Below are positions 54,561 to 64,000 of a DNA stretch of 64,000 nt, piece after piece. Under the pieces are notes generated by a model. The model did not search any database. It was not told the DNA's origin and saw only the letters and a list, made by a program, of their open reading frames with translations. Origin of the DNA: Rhyacichthys aspro. Its lineage: Eukaryota > Chordata > Actinopteri > Gobiiformes > Rhyacichthyidae. The stretch covers positions 3,396,595 to 3,460,594 of the forward strand of contig CM072163.1 of the NCBI GenBank assembly GCA_036850595.1. Direction: 5' to 3'. The position numbers and the translations under genes are program-made. The stretch's first letter is position 1, and each line of letters starts with the position of its first letter.

Positions 54561-55291
54561 GGAGCTGCTCAGTTCAACAAAAGCCAACCGAGGACACTTC
54601 ATGCTTTGATTGATTAAAATACATCACTATTTGAGTCTTTTTCAGTCAGTGGGGGACAAAAATAAGAGGATCCTGTGGGTTTTTTTGACCATGAGTGGAG
54701 CTTTGAGGTCTATAATTCCAATATAAGGTATAAGGTCTGGGATGATGGTTTGTTTGTGTGATTTTGGTGGAAGTCTATTCTAGTCTTTGTAGTCCTGTGA
54801 CCGTTTGCTGTTGTGAAAGTTGTTCGTGTAAATCAACTTTCCATTCAGCTCCCAGCACAAAATCAGAAAACAGAATCCGAAAATAGGTAAGAGTTAAAAC
54901 ATAAATCTAGTGGCTCAGAAATCACTGAAATTGAGCTCATTTAGCCAAAATTAAATTCTTTGTTTTATTTTTTTTTTTACAAAGCAAATCATTTCCAAAC
55001 ATCAAACACATTTTTTCCACAAGCTGTTGTTTTATTTTAATTTTTTTTTAACTTCACATAACAACATAAGAACAACAAGAAAAGCTATTTATCCGTGAAG
55101 ACAAAGGTTTTCTTAAATAATCCAACTTTTCTGAGGACAGCAGTTATGTTTTTTTCAATAATGTGGTCAATACGATACAAAATCTGTGTCTGAATTGTTT
55201 ATGCTTTCAGTAACTATGCTTTGAGTCATAAGTACATAATTATAATACCAGTGTAGTGCTGTATGTTACTGCTGCATCTCCATAAAACACT

Positions 55292-55610
55292 ATGGACCAA
55301 AAGAAAACAGACTCCTCTCTGCTCAACAAACACAGAACATCTGTCGAGAGGGACTGGAGACGACTGGATGAAAGCTGTCCTCTCGTCGTCCCCGGAGTCT
55401 TCCTCTTCAGGTCTCACGGTTTGATATGACAGCCCCCCGTCGGTCGTATCTCAATCCGAGCCCTCGACTCCAGAAACCCCCTCGACACCGTCACTCAGAT
55501 CCGAAGCCTGCGCCGACGAAGCCGAGCCAAACGGACCAAATGTTTATTCAGTTTAATCCTCGTCGATCTGGGCGGCGTGTCAAGATCTATCTCGCTGTAA
55601 GTATTATCTC
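55292..55610 (+). other. exon-like GC island with two short open frames
   Basis: Composition jumps to near-even GC against AT-rich flanks. Frame 1 (55292-55429) runs MDQKKTDSSLLNKHRTSVER onward and stops. Frame 2 (55425-55556) reads YDSPPSVVSQSEPSTPETPS and ends NVYSV before TAA, a Pro/Ser/Thr-rich tail like a protein C-terminus. An acceptor-like CTTCCTCTTCAG at 55399-55410 lies between. I recognise no family; it may be a decayed exon or a regulatory block. Confidence 0.25.
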
Positions 55611-56009
55611 AGACGTTTATTATTTGGAAATGTATCAAAAGAAGTCCTGATGTACTCTCTGTGTTGTGGCGGTTTGTAATTCCTACTGACGCCTGCCAAT
55701 ACCTTATGGACAAGAGATTAGTCCCAGAGTTGATTCAAGGACTTACACACTCCTTTGAACCAATATGTTGTCACCATCTCGTCTCAATAGCCTTATGTCA
55801 CATTTTAATTTACAAACGAATCCAATTAATGTCAAGCAAAATGTATTTCTGTTTGTTAACGTTAAGGTTTGGACCAACAAAATCTCTACTGGTCTTCCTG
55901 AACCTGGTTAGATCTCGTGGTAAGGAAGCTTTTATTACATTTTGAATGCGAGATTTCATCTTCGTTTGAGAGTTATCACACAAACAATAATGTCCTCCTT
56001 TCATGGAAA

Positions 56010-56572
56010 CAAGTTTTAGTCAGATTTAACAAGTTTTAGATGGATTTAAGCAGGTTTTAGTAAGATTTGAATAGGTTTTAATTGGATTTCAACAGATTTT
56101 AGATGGATTTAAACAGGTTTTAGGAAGATTTAACAAGTTTTAGTCAGATTTAACAAGTTTTAGATGGATTTAAACAGGTTTTAGTAAGATTTAACAAGTT
56201 TTAGTCAGATTTAACAAGTTTTAGATGGATTTAAACAGGTTTTAGTAAGATTTAACAAGTTTTAGTCAGATTTAACAAGTTTTAGATGGATTTAAGCAGG
56301 TTTTAGTAAGATTTGAATAGGTTTTAATTGGATTTCAACAGATTTTAGATGGATTTCAACAGGTTTTGGTTGAATTTGAACAGGTTTTAGACAGATTTGA
56401 ACAGGTTTTAGTTACTTGTCTTTGTAGCAAAAATCAAATCCATCTAAAATCTCCAAAAATTCAATGAATAAAACCTAGAGCCAAAAATATTTCCTTCTAA
56501 ATGTATTGAAGGGCCACAGTAAACATTACGAAGGGCCGCATTTGGCCCCCGGGCCTTGAGTTTGACATGTGT
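56010..56572. mobile_element. hAT-like element with 20-21 bp array
   Basis: The right end GGGCCGCATTTGGCCCCCGG...TTGAGTTTGACATGTGTG is the family A terminus, followed by GTGTACAG (nnnTAnnn). The array of GGTTTTAGTAAGATTTAACA-type units spans about 56015-56410; next to the A end a unit turns to the opposite orientation (CAAATCCATCTAAAATC), as in the 46.2 kb copy. The left terminus is not found. Confidence 0.7.
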
Positions 56573-56954
56573 GGTGTACAGGACGGGGCTCAGTGTCGCC
56601 AATCCTGGTAATGGACCTTGATTTTTTTCTTTATCAGAAGGTTTTCAGAACAGCTATTACTCACCTGGGACCTATTTGCCTTTGGGAGTCTCTACTAGAA
56701 CCAACAGAGGCCCTAAGATCGTTGGAGCTAAGAAAAATGTAATAAACACCAACAATAAGTTACAAATAAACAACTGGTCTGAGCCTGAACTGCTCTTTCT
56801 GAACTTCTTAGTCCTGAATTATCTGTTTAGAAGTTTTTTGAGAGCGGCATTGGACCAGTCAGTCTCTTGAAAATTGTAAGAGACATAAAAACAAACAATA
56901 ACAGTAACAACATAATATACTTTCACCTGTTTAGATGTAGTTTACTTTACTGAC

Positions 56955-57045
56955 TCATTATCTAAGGCTAATCCTGTTGCAGGTCGTTGAAGCTGGAGCC
57001 TGTCCCAGTATTCGGTCCATCCTGGACATTCAGCGGTTTATTGCA
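56955..57045. repeat. widespread teleost interspersed repeat, fragment
   Basis: GCAGGTCGTTGAAGCTGGAG, CCTGTCCCAGTATT, CATCCTGGACATTCAGC: a decayed piece of the repeat at 48.1 and 52.6 kb. Confidence 0.45.
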
Positions 57046-57212
57046 GGTAAAGATAATATATAAACATATGAATTTTCCCAAAACGTTACTTGCTTCTAAA
57101 GCCACCTCTTAACTCTGTCTTCTTGTTTTGACATAAATCTGTAGATATCTGTTAAAACAAAAGCATGTCCCTTTAAGTGTCGAAAAGACCTCCTTCTCCT
57201 GTAGCGATCAGA

Positions 57213-59009
57213 CCCCGTGTGTGTCCTGTCCCAGAACCTCGTCCTGTGTGTGTCCTGTCCCAGAACCCCGTCATACGTGTGTCCTGTCCCAGAACCCCGT
57301 CCCGTGTGTATCCTGTCCCAGAACCCCGTCCCGCGTGTGTCCTGTCCCAGAACCCCGTCCCGCGTGTGTCCTGTCCCAGAACCCCGTCATACGTGTGTCC
57401 TGTCCCAGAACCCCGTCCCGTGTGTATCCTGTCCCAGAACCCCGTCCCGCGTGTGTCCTGTCCCAGAACCTCGTCCTGTGTGTGTCCTGTCCCAGAACCT
57501 CGTCATATGTGTATCCTGTCCCAGAACCTCGTCCCGTGTGTGTCCTGTCCCAGAACCTCGTCCCGTGTGTGTCCTGTCCCAGAACCTCGTCCTGTGTGTG
57601 TCCTGTCCCAGAACCCCGTCCCGTGTGTGTCCTGTCCCAGAACCTCATCCTGTGTGTGTCCTGTCCCAGAACCTCGTCCCGTGTGTGTCCTGTCCCGGAG
57701 CCTCGTCCCGTGTGTGTCCTGTCCCAGAACCTCGTCATATGTGTATCCTGTCCCAGAACCTCGTCCCGTGTGTGTCCTGTCCCGGAGCCTCATCCCTGTC
57801 AGCTTCCGTGTGTCCTGTCCCGGAGCCTCGTCCCGTGTGTGTCCTGTCCCAGAACCTCGTCATATGTGTGTCCTGTCCCGGAGCCTCGTCCCGTGTGTGT
57901 CCTGTCCCAGAACCTCGTCCCGTGTGTGTCCTGTCCCGGAGCCTCGTCCCGTGTGTGTCCTGTCCCAGAACCCCGTCCCGTGTGTGTCCTGTCCCAGAAC
58001 CTCGTCCTGTGTGTGTCCTGTCCCAGAACCTCGTCCCGTGTGTGTCCTGTCCCGGAGCCTCGTCCCGTGTGTGTCCTGTCCCAGAACCTCGTCCTGTGTG
58101 TGTCCTGTCCCAGAACCCCGTCATACGTGTGTCCTGTCCCAGAACCCCGTCCCGTGTGTATCCTGTCCCAGAACCCCGTCCCGCGTGTGTCCTGTCCCAG
58201 AACCCCGTCCCGTGTGTCCTGTCCCAGAACCCCGTCATATGTGTGTCCTGTCCCAGAACCTCGTCCCGTGTGTGTCCTGTCCCAGAACCTCGTCATATGT
58301 GTGTCCTGTCCCAGAACCTCGTCCTATGTGTGTCCTGTCCCAGAACCTCGTCATATGTGTGTCCTGTCCCAGAACCTCGTCCCATGTGTGTCCTGTCCCG
58401 GAACCTCGTCCCGTGTGTGTCCTGTCCCAGAACCTCGTCCTGTGTGTGTCCTGTCCCAGAACCCCGTCCCGTGTGTGTCCTGTCCCAGAACCTCGTCCCG
58501 TGTGTGTCCTGTCCCAGAACCTCGTCCCGTGTGTGTCCTGTCCCAGAACCCCTATATTATCCTGTCCCCGTCCCGTGTGTGTCCTGTCCCAGAACCTCGT
58601 CCCGTGTGTCCTGTCCCAGAACCTCGTCCCGTGTGTGTCCTGTCCCAGAACCCCGTCATATGTGTGTCCTGTCCCAGAACCCCGTCCCGTGTGTGTCCTG
58701 TCCCGGAGCCTCGTCCCATGTGTGTCCTGTCCCAGAACCCCGTCCCGTGTGTGTCCTGTCCCAGAGCCTCGTCATATGTGTATCCTGTCCCGGAGCCTCG
58801 TCCCGCGTGTGTCCTGTCCCAGAACCCCGTCATATGTGTGTCCTGTCCCAGAACCTTGTCCCGTGTGTGTCCTGTCCCAGAACCTCTCCCGTGTGTGTCC
58901 TGTCCCAGAACCTCATCCTGTGTGTGTCCTGTCCCAGAACCCCGTCCCGTGTGTGTCCTGTCCCAGAACCCCGTCCCGTGTGTGTCCTGTCCCAGAACCC
59001 CGTCATATA
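57213..59009. repeat. GC-rich 29-bp minisatellite, ~62 copies
   Basis: The unit is 29 bp: GTGTGTGTCCTGTCCCAGAA followed by CCTCGTCCC. Variants differ at a few positions: CCC/CTG/CAT/CAC before the GTG run, CAGAACC versus CGGAGCC, GTGTGTA versus GTGTGTG. Because 29 is not a multiple of 3 and the unit lacks stops on the plus strand, all three plus frames stay open for 622-630 codons, each with a 29-residue period. These are not proteins. CpG sites recur in each unit. Confidence 0.97.
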
Positions 59010-59275
59010 TTCAGATCATGTGGTATTTACCCGTCCGGTCGTGTGGAGGGTGTCTGGATCACTGTTTGAGAACAGTATACCCCACTTAGCTCTGTATTTA
59101 TATTAAATATTAAATCCAATTTAAATACAAAATTACCATATGAAATATTAACTGAGAGTGTAAATATTTAATGCGAGCCCTTTACCATAGGCCTGGTCTT
59201 CATTACCATGCACTACTCGATTTTAATGGGCCATTTCCCTCGAGACTGAGCGGGTTTCCTCTGTTTGTCAGCCTT

Positions 59276-59289
59276 ACAGTAGGGGGCGC
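59276..59289 (+). promoter_or_regulatory. CTCF-like motif
   Basis: ACAGTAGGGGGCGC, matching CCASYAGRGGGCRS except the first base, about 270 bp beyond the minisatellite. Confidence 0.4.
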
Positions 59290-59734
59290 TGTTGCTCTGT
59301 GGATTCCCTCTGAACACAATCCAAAAAATAAAAAGATGGATGAGGAAATGCAGTGAATTATTCTGCATTTTATTTGCTCTTTCTTGAACAAGTCACATGC
59401 AGTACCTTTATGTTCAGTGAATTTCAAATATCAGAGACTTTAGGAAGCTTCAGGGCTGAGATCTACTGTAGAATAAAATAAACTTTCCTCGGTGCATTGT
59501 GGGAAATAAACAGCTGTGTGCAATGAAAACATACATATGAAGAACACAAGTCTGAAATCACACTTTTGGACCCTGAACCACTGCATTTAACTAAAGACAC
59601 CATCCATTTTTAACAATCACATTTGACTTTTTGTTGGAGTTTAAAAGGTTTATTTTCATCTTGTTTACTTCATTTCAATTGCAATGCATCTAAGAAAATC
59701 CCATGCCATCCATCTTCTTCGCAGCAGTCTAAGC

Positions 59735-59795
59735 AGAGACTTCCCTCTCCCCAGACACTTCCTCCAGCTCCTCTGAGGGAATACCGAGGCGAGAG
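59735..59795 (-). mobile_element. LINE 3' scrap
   Basis: CTCCCCAGACACTTCCTCCA and GAGGGAATACCGAGGCGAGA match the far end of the LINE fragment at 18.1 kb. Confidence 0.5.
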
Positions 59796-59799
59796 AACA

Positions 59800-60730
59800 C
59801 GTAGACCCTATATTCGAACCCTATTTGTTCTTTATATATAAACTATTCTACCTGACTCACAACAGACTCCACAAATCAAGTTCAAAACCGTATTTTGAAG
59901 CATGAAACTATTTCTCTTCATTTTGTTCAAACTCTGATTCTGGGCATCTGAAATGTGATTAAAAATGATTAAAAATTAAAAAATTAAATGGGCTAAAGGT
60001 GACCAAGGGCATCAACAATGATCGTAATCTGTGTAATATATACTTTTATAATGAGTTATGTTTCATGCTATAATCGAAAAATGGGTTTTAAAGTGTAATC
60101 TTTGTTCTTTTTAGTCCTTTAAACTGATTAATGTCTGGCTGCTCCACTCAGACTCATCTTCCTTGAGCCTGGTTTCGTCAGAAGTATCTACCTTTAAAAG
60201 ATTTTATACCTCTTTTCTGCATCTGAAAGACTATCTGTGTGGAATTCCTGGTTTATTTTCTTTAAAGTTCATTGTAAATTGGGATTTAAAGTGTATAACT
60301 ATTTTATGTGTCCCAATTTGACTTCATTCTGCAACACGTCTTGACCAAATGTCCCCGACAGAAGAGGCTAATACTCCCATGCAAAATTCATTACTGCATA
60401 AGAAATGAGTCAAATTAAAACTATATAACAAACTACTCCAGTTTGAGCCAATAGGGGTCAGGCTTACACCATGTGACTAAAACCCAGTGTTGTTTAAATG
60501 ACTGTAAAAGCCACTATTTTTGCTGCTTTTCTCTGGTCTTGACACATTACAGTTTAGAGGATTTTCCATTTAGTGCCTTAAACTAAAGCAGGTGGAGATT
60601 AGACCGTGAATGTTTTAACGTCCAATGCGTTCGTAACCAAACGTGCTGCAAACCGTGGAGAAATTCACTAAAAGATGATGTTTTTAAAGGGATAAGGAAA
60701 AGAGGAAACAAGATAAAGCTAAAGAAATTA
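59800..60730. other. intergenic, nothing recognised
   Basis: AT-rich sequence without recognisable features. Confidence 0.5.
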
Positions 60731-60734
60731 GCTT

Positions 60735-61020
60735 CACGGAGTCTGGGAGGTTAGAGATGCACGGGCACGCAGCTCCTCTGAGGCAAAAGCATCCAGGAAC
60801 ATTAATCATTGGGAGACATCTGTTCATTCTGCTGCTTTACAATTCTGTCAAAGAGCGCGGACACACACACCTCGTCCACGTCCAGCCCCCGCCTCATTCA
60901 TATCCACTCAGAGAAAACCTGTCCCGGCGTTCAAGCATGGACAGTCAGAGTGAAACATCTCCGCTTCCATTTCCATTTGAACGAAAAAACCACGGGGAAA
61001 AAAAAGAGGGACGCGTGTAA
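60735..61020. other. candidate conserved noncoding element
   Basis: A GC-richer, non-repetitive block with CCAGGAACATTAATCATTGG and CGCGGACACACACACCTCG. Two overlapping frames of 73-87 codons have no recognised domain. Confidence 0.3.
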
Positions 61021-61029
61021 ATCTACGTG

Positions 61030-62540
61030 AGCGTCTCCAGGTTTTTATGAAGCAGGAGATGTTCATGTCGTGAAAGGGAACAGTCAGGTGTGTGCACGTG
61101 TCGTACCAGGCAGATTAGCATTTTACATTTCAGCGACGCTCCTGAGAGAGCTTACAGTAAGTGCACAGCAAAACGACATCCGGCACTTCAAAATGTCATG
61201 TGTTTGGACGTAAAATACATTAAAATAAAGATGTGAAGGGGTGCAATGTGTGGAATTTGAATGAAAGGTGTGTAAGGCTTGGCTTCTAATGCATTATTTA
61301 TAGTAGAATTTCATGTATGTAAATGCCTGCCCCACTTTTAATAGGCTGAGAATGTTGACGAGGATATTAGAAACAGAAAAATTTGCCTTTGAAAAGTACA
61401 GGTGTAAATGCATTTAGTCAAAAATGCATGAGTCGAAGCATGAAATCGGTTAAATTTGTTCTTGTTGTCATTAACCCATGAACAAATTAATCAGCCATAA
61501 CATTATGACTCATTAGAAGGCCCTAATCAAGGCTGGATGTTGATCTAGACATCAAAATATGAGCATAGAAATATAAAAAAGCATAATGATAGACAAAAAA
61601 TACAACTTTTGAGGAGGGACATCAATATTTTGGAGGAATTTAGACAATCTAGCACAATAAATGAATGTGTACACAGCTCTTATTTTGACATCAGCTCAAA
61701 AAGATTGTGTTTAGTCGACTTTATCCCAGAAATTACTTAAATGATAAGCTATAGATGAAAGTTCGTTCTCCCAAAGAGATCCCACCTGAAATCTGTAGAC
61801 GTCTGTTTCCAATGTTAAAGTCATATATCTGGCTTAAAATTATATCAAGGACAAAATGTTCTCACACCTAGTTAAGAATTGGTTTTAATAAGAACAAAAT
61901 ACCGACAAGCAAAACAAAAAAAGCACCATTTTCCATAAATTAATCTAAAGTTTGGTTCTATTGAAAGACTTTTACTGTATTTTCCAAACACAACCACTTT
62001 GTTTCTCCAAAAACGATGATCGTAACTACAAATGACAATATTGGTGCATGTGACGTTGAAGAAGCTGGAGTTGTTATTGTGGATTTCATGTCTTTAATCT
62101 GTCATTTACATGGATCTGAACTTGGACCACTGCCTGCGCTGCAAATGTCATATTCTTGAAGGAACTGCTAAACCTTTGCCCTGATTTTGAGTCAGATTAT
62201 GCTTATTTGGCTCCAGTCGTTTACCGGTTGCACTTTTCACCATCGATTTACAGTATTTTCAGACCGTGCTATATTGAGAGAAAAAAGGGAACAGAAAACT
62301 AAAGGTGCTCTATTTTTGCAGAGAATGAAAAGTGAAAGTCTGGCACGTTTTGCGCCGCTTAATGGTCCCTTCTGAGTTGCTGATTTTACTATTTTTTGGA
62401 GCACTCTTACTGTAAACTATTGCAAGAAAAGTACTTAAATGGCAACAACTCAGGAAGTCTAACGAATAAACAAACTTGACTCAGATCAGATAAAAATAAA
62501 AGTAGATGCTGTAAATGTAGTAGACACTGTGATGCTCCGA
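61030..62540. other. intergenic, nothing recognised
   Basis: AT-rich sequence without recognisable features. Confidence 0.5.
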
Positions 62541-62544
62541 AGGT

Positions 62545-62970
62545 AAATGGAAGTCCCGGTCTTGATTTTAAGCAAAGAGGAGTTGTTTTTTGTCTCTAAA
62601 AGCCCCCGTAAAGACCCCATAAATCTCTCTTATCCGCTCAGATTGGCCCTGCTTGTTCATGTAGCCTTTCTCTATCCATTTAATATTTTCAGTGGGAGTA
62701 TGGAATCAAAAGTGAATCCAACCTGCTCGCGTTACAGCCCTCCTAAAGCGGCGTCCGTCCCGTCGGCAACAGAGGAGAGCGCAAGACGAATGAGGCCTCT
62801 CTGTGGCTTTGGAGCGACTGCAGAGCTCTGGGTGCTTTGTCATCATAATATTCAGAGTGAGTTTTGCCAGAGTTTGTGCCTTTTGGCCATGAAGGTGTGC
62901 GCTGCCTTGTTTCACATCTCATTAGAGTCAACATTTTGATCGACTGCCCGCGATTCAAGCTCATATCGGA
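62545..62970. other. candidate conserved noncoding element
   Basis: A 420-bp GC-richer complex block (CTTATCCGCTCAGATTGGCC, CCTCCTAAAGCGGCGTCC, CACATCTCATTAGAGTC). A frame of 130 codons (62547-62939, plus) crosses it without recognised domain or splice partners. Confidence 0.3.
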
Positions 62971-62979
62971 GTTCAACAA

Positions 62980-64000
62980 TTTAGGAACTTTTAGACTAGT
63001 TTTTATGCTGCAGTAGCCCACAGTTTGACCTTGAAATGGGAAAAAAACACCCAAAATATGATAAATCTAAGGAGCTAGTGCAGGGAAAACTCTCCTTTTT
63101 GCCAAAGCTGAATGCATTTATTGTGTTTATTCAATAATGTGTAACAGATATGGGCAGGAACACAGTATACAAAAAGACTGTTCGTCCAAAATTGTTGTAT
63201 ATTTTATAATTTATTGCCATTTTTAATGATATCTGGCACTTTTTTCTGTTAAATATCCACACGAGGATGCCTGCTTTATGGCAATGTCTACCTGGGCATG
63301 ATTGACAATGGATCTAGGTCAACTAAAACCTTGGTTGAAAGCCGTAAGCGAGGAAATAGGAAAACAAAATGTAATTTCATTCACTCTTTCATTATTTCTG
63401 TCCCTTTTGGCAGCTCCACTGTGTTACTGTGTTAACTCTCAACTAAAGCGTACAGTTTACACGGGGATGAGTTGTGTTTTTTGTGTCTTTTCTTCTTAAA
63501 TCTCTTTTGCTGGACTCAATTCTTCAACAATTATCCAAAAAGTAAAAAGATATGCTCTGATTTTGTTGCAGTAAACATTAATGCGTTTATATCTGTGCTC
63601 TTTGTAGTTGCTATGTGTGAGTTCAAGAAGTAAAGTGTGATAAATTTGTTTACACAGCTGTCAGCCAATCAGAGAAGAGTATTGAGTCCGGCCATGACAC
63701 AAATCTCATTATAAAACACAGTATATACACATTTGTTGTAGTTATCCATAATATATTCTTAAAAACAAAGCTGGATACTAATACATTGCTTTTTAATTAT
63801 AATAAAATATAGACAAAACACTCAATATTAAGGGTATTACATGAAAGTTGCTCAGAAAAGTTTGGATTACAGCTTTAATTCTAGTTTCTATGAATGGAGC
63901 GGTTCCTTTAAGACTAGTCTAGGCTCCTGTAGTTGAATTAACACGAGTCAGATCTGAAAAACTGCAATAACGCTGCACTTTGCCAGCCACTGAAGTCAAG
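62980..64000. other. intergenic to window end, nothing recognised
   Basis: AT-rich sequence; no exon, RNA gene or complete mobile element recognised. Confidence 0.5.

Noticed and set aside
57177..59106. Plus-strand frames of 622-630 codons and several minus-strand frames in the 29-bp array
   Set aside because: All three plus frames are open over the same DNA, a signature of tandem repetition and not of coding.

Overview
This is a 64 kb stretch of a ray-finned (teleost) fish nuclear genome. The evidence is AT-rich intergenic DNA, GT-AG introns, four split vertebrate genes, and repeat families typical of teleosts. Bacterial features (operons, ribosome binding sites, CRISPR arrays) are absent. 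Exon boundaries below were set by reading splice sites and checking phase; every exon chain stays in frame, with one exception noted for adcy3.

Layout. (1) 1-16.1 kb, minus strand: the 5' half of adenylate cyclase type 3 (adcy3). Eight coding exons cover the first membrane domain, the C1a catalytic domain and the start of C1b. The rest of the gene lies beyond the left edge. The first coding exon carries one extra base (CCC at 13544-13546) that breaks the frame. A likely untranslated exon and promoter sit at 15.73-16.1 kb. (2) 16.1-24.8 kb: intergenic, with a minisatellite-bearing element, a LINE fragment, a hAT element with a perfect 8-bp target duplication, and three GC-richer blocks that look like conserved noncoding DNA. 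(3) 24.8-36.8 kb, plus strand: zup1, a K63-specific deubiquitinase, complete in ten coding exons, with two near-identical 105-nt zinc-finger exons side by side. (4) 38.8-47.2 kb, plus strand: a complete cytosolic sulfotransferase of 299 residues, most likely SULT3-type, with a likely TATA/E-box promoter and a noncoding first exon. (5) 48.9-51.4 kb, minus strand: rwdd1, complete in seven exons (240 residues), convergent with the sulfotransferase. (6) 51.5-64 kb: no recognised gene, but dispersed repeats, CTCF-like motifs, an exon-like GC island at 55.3 kb, a 1.8 kb GC-rich minisatellite with a 29-bp unit, and candidate regulatory blocks.

The order zup1 - sulfotransferase - rwdd1 matches, from memory, the mammalian neighbourhood of Zup1/Zufsp, Sult3a and Rwdd1, and this supports the SULT3 assignment. 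The four genes do not form one pathway: they are cAMP signalling, ubiquitin editing in genome maintenance, sulfonation of small molecules, and a DRG2-binding RWD protein.

The most unusual feature is a family of nonautonomous hAT-like elements. They end in variants of a GTGTCAAACTC-type inverted terminus, and several are flanked by 8-bp duplications fitting nnnTAnnn (the Buster-type preference). Each carries an internal tandem array of about 21 bp that has expanded, diverged and in some copies flipped independently. At least six copies occur in 64 kb, several of them in introns. These arrays and the 29-bp minisatellite create long spurious open frames that are not genes.
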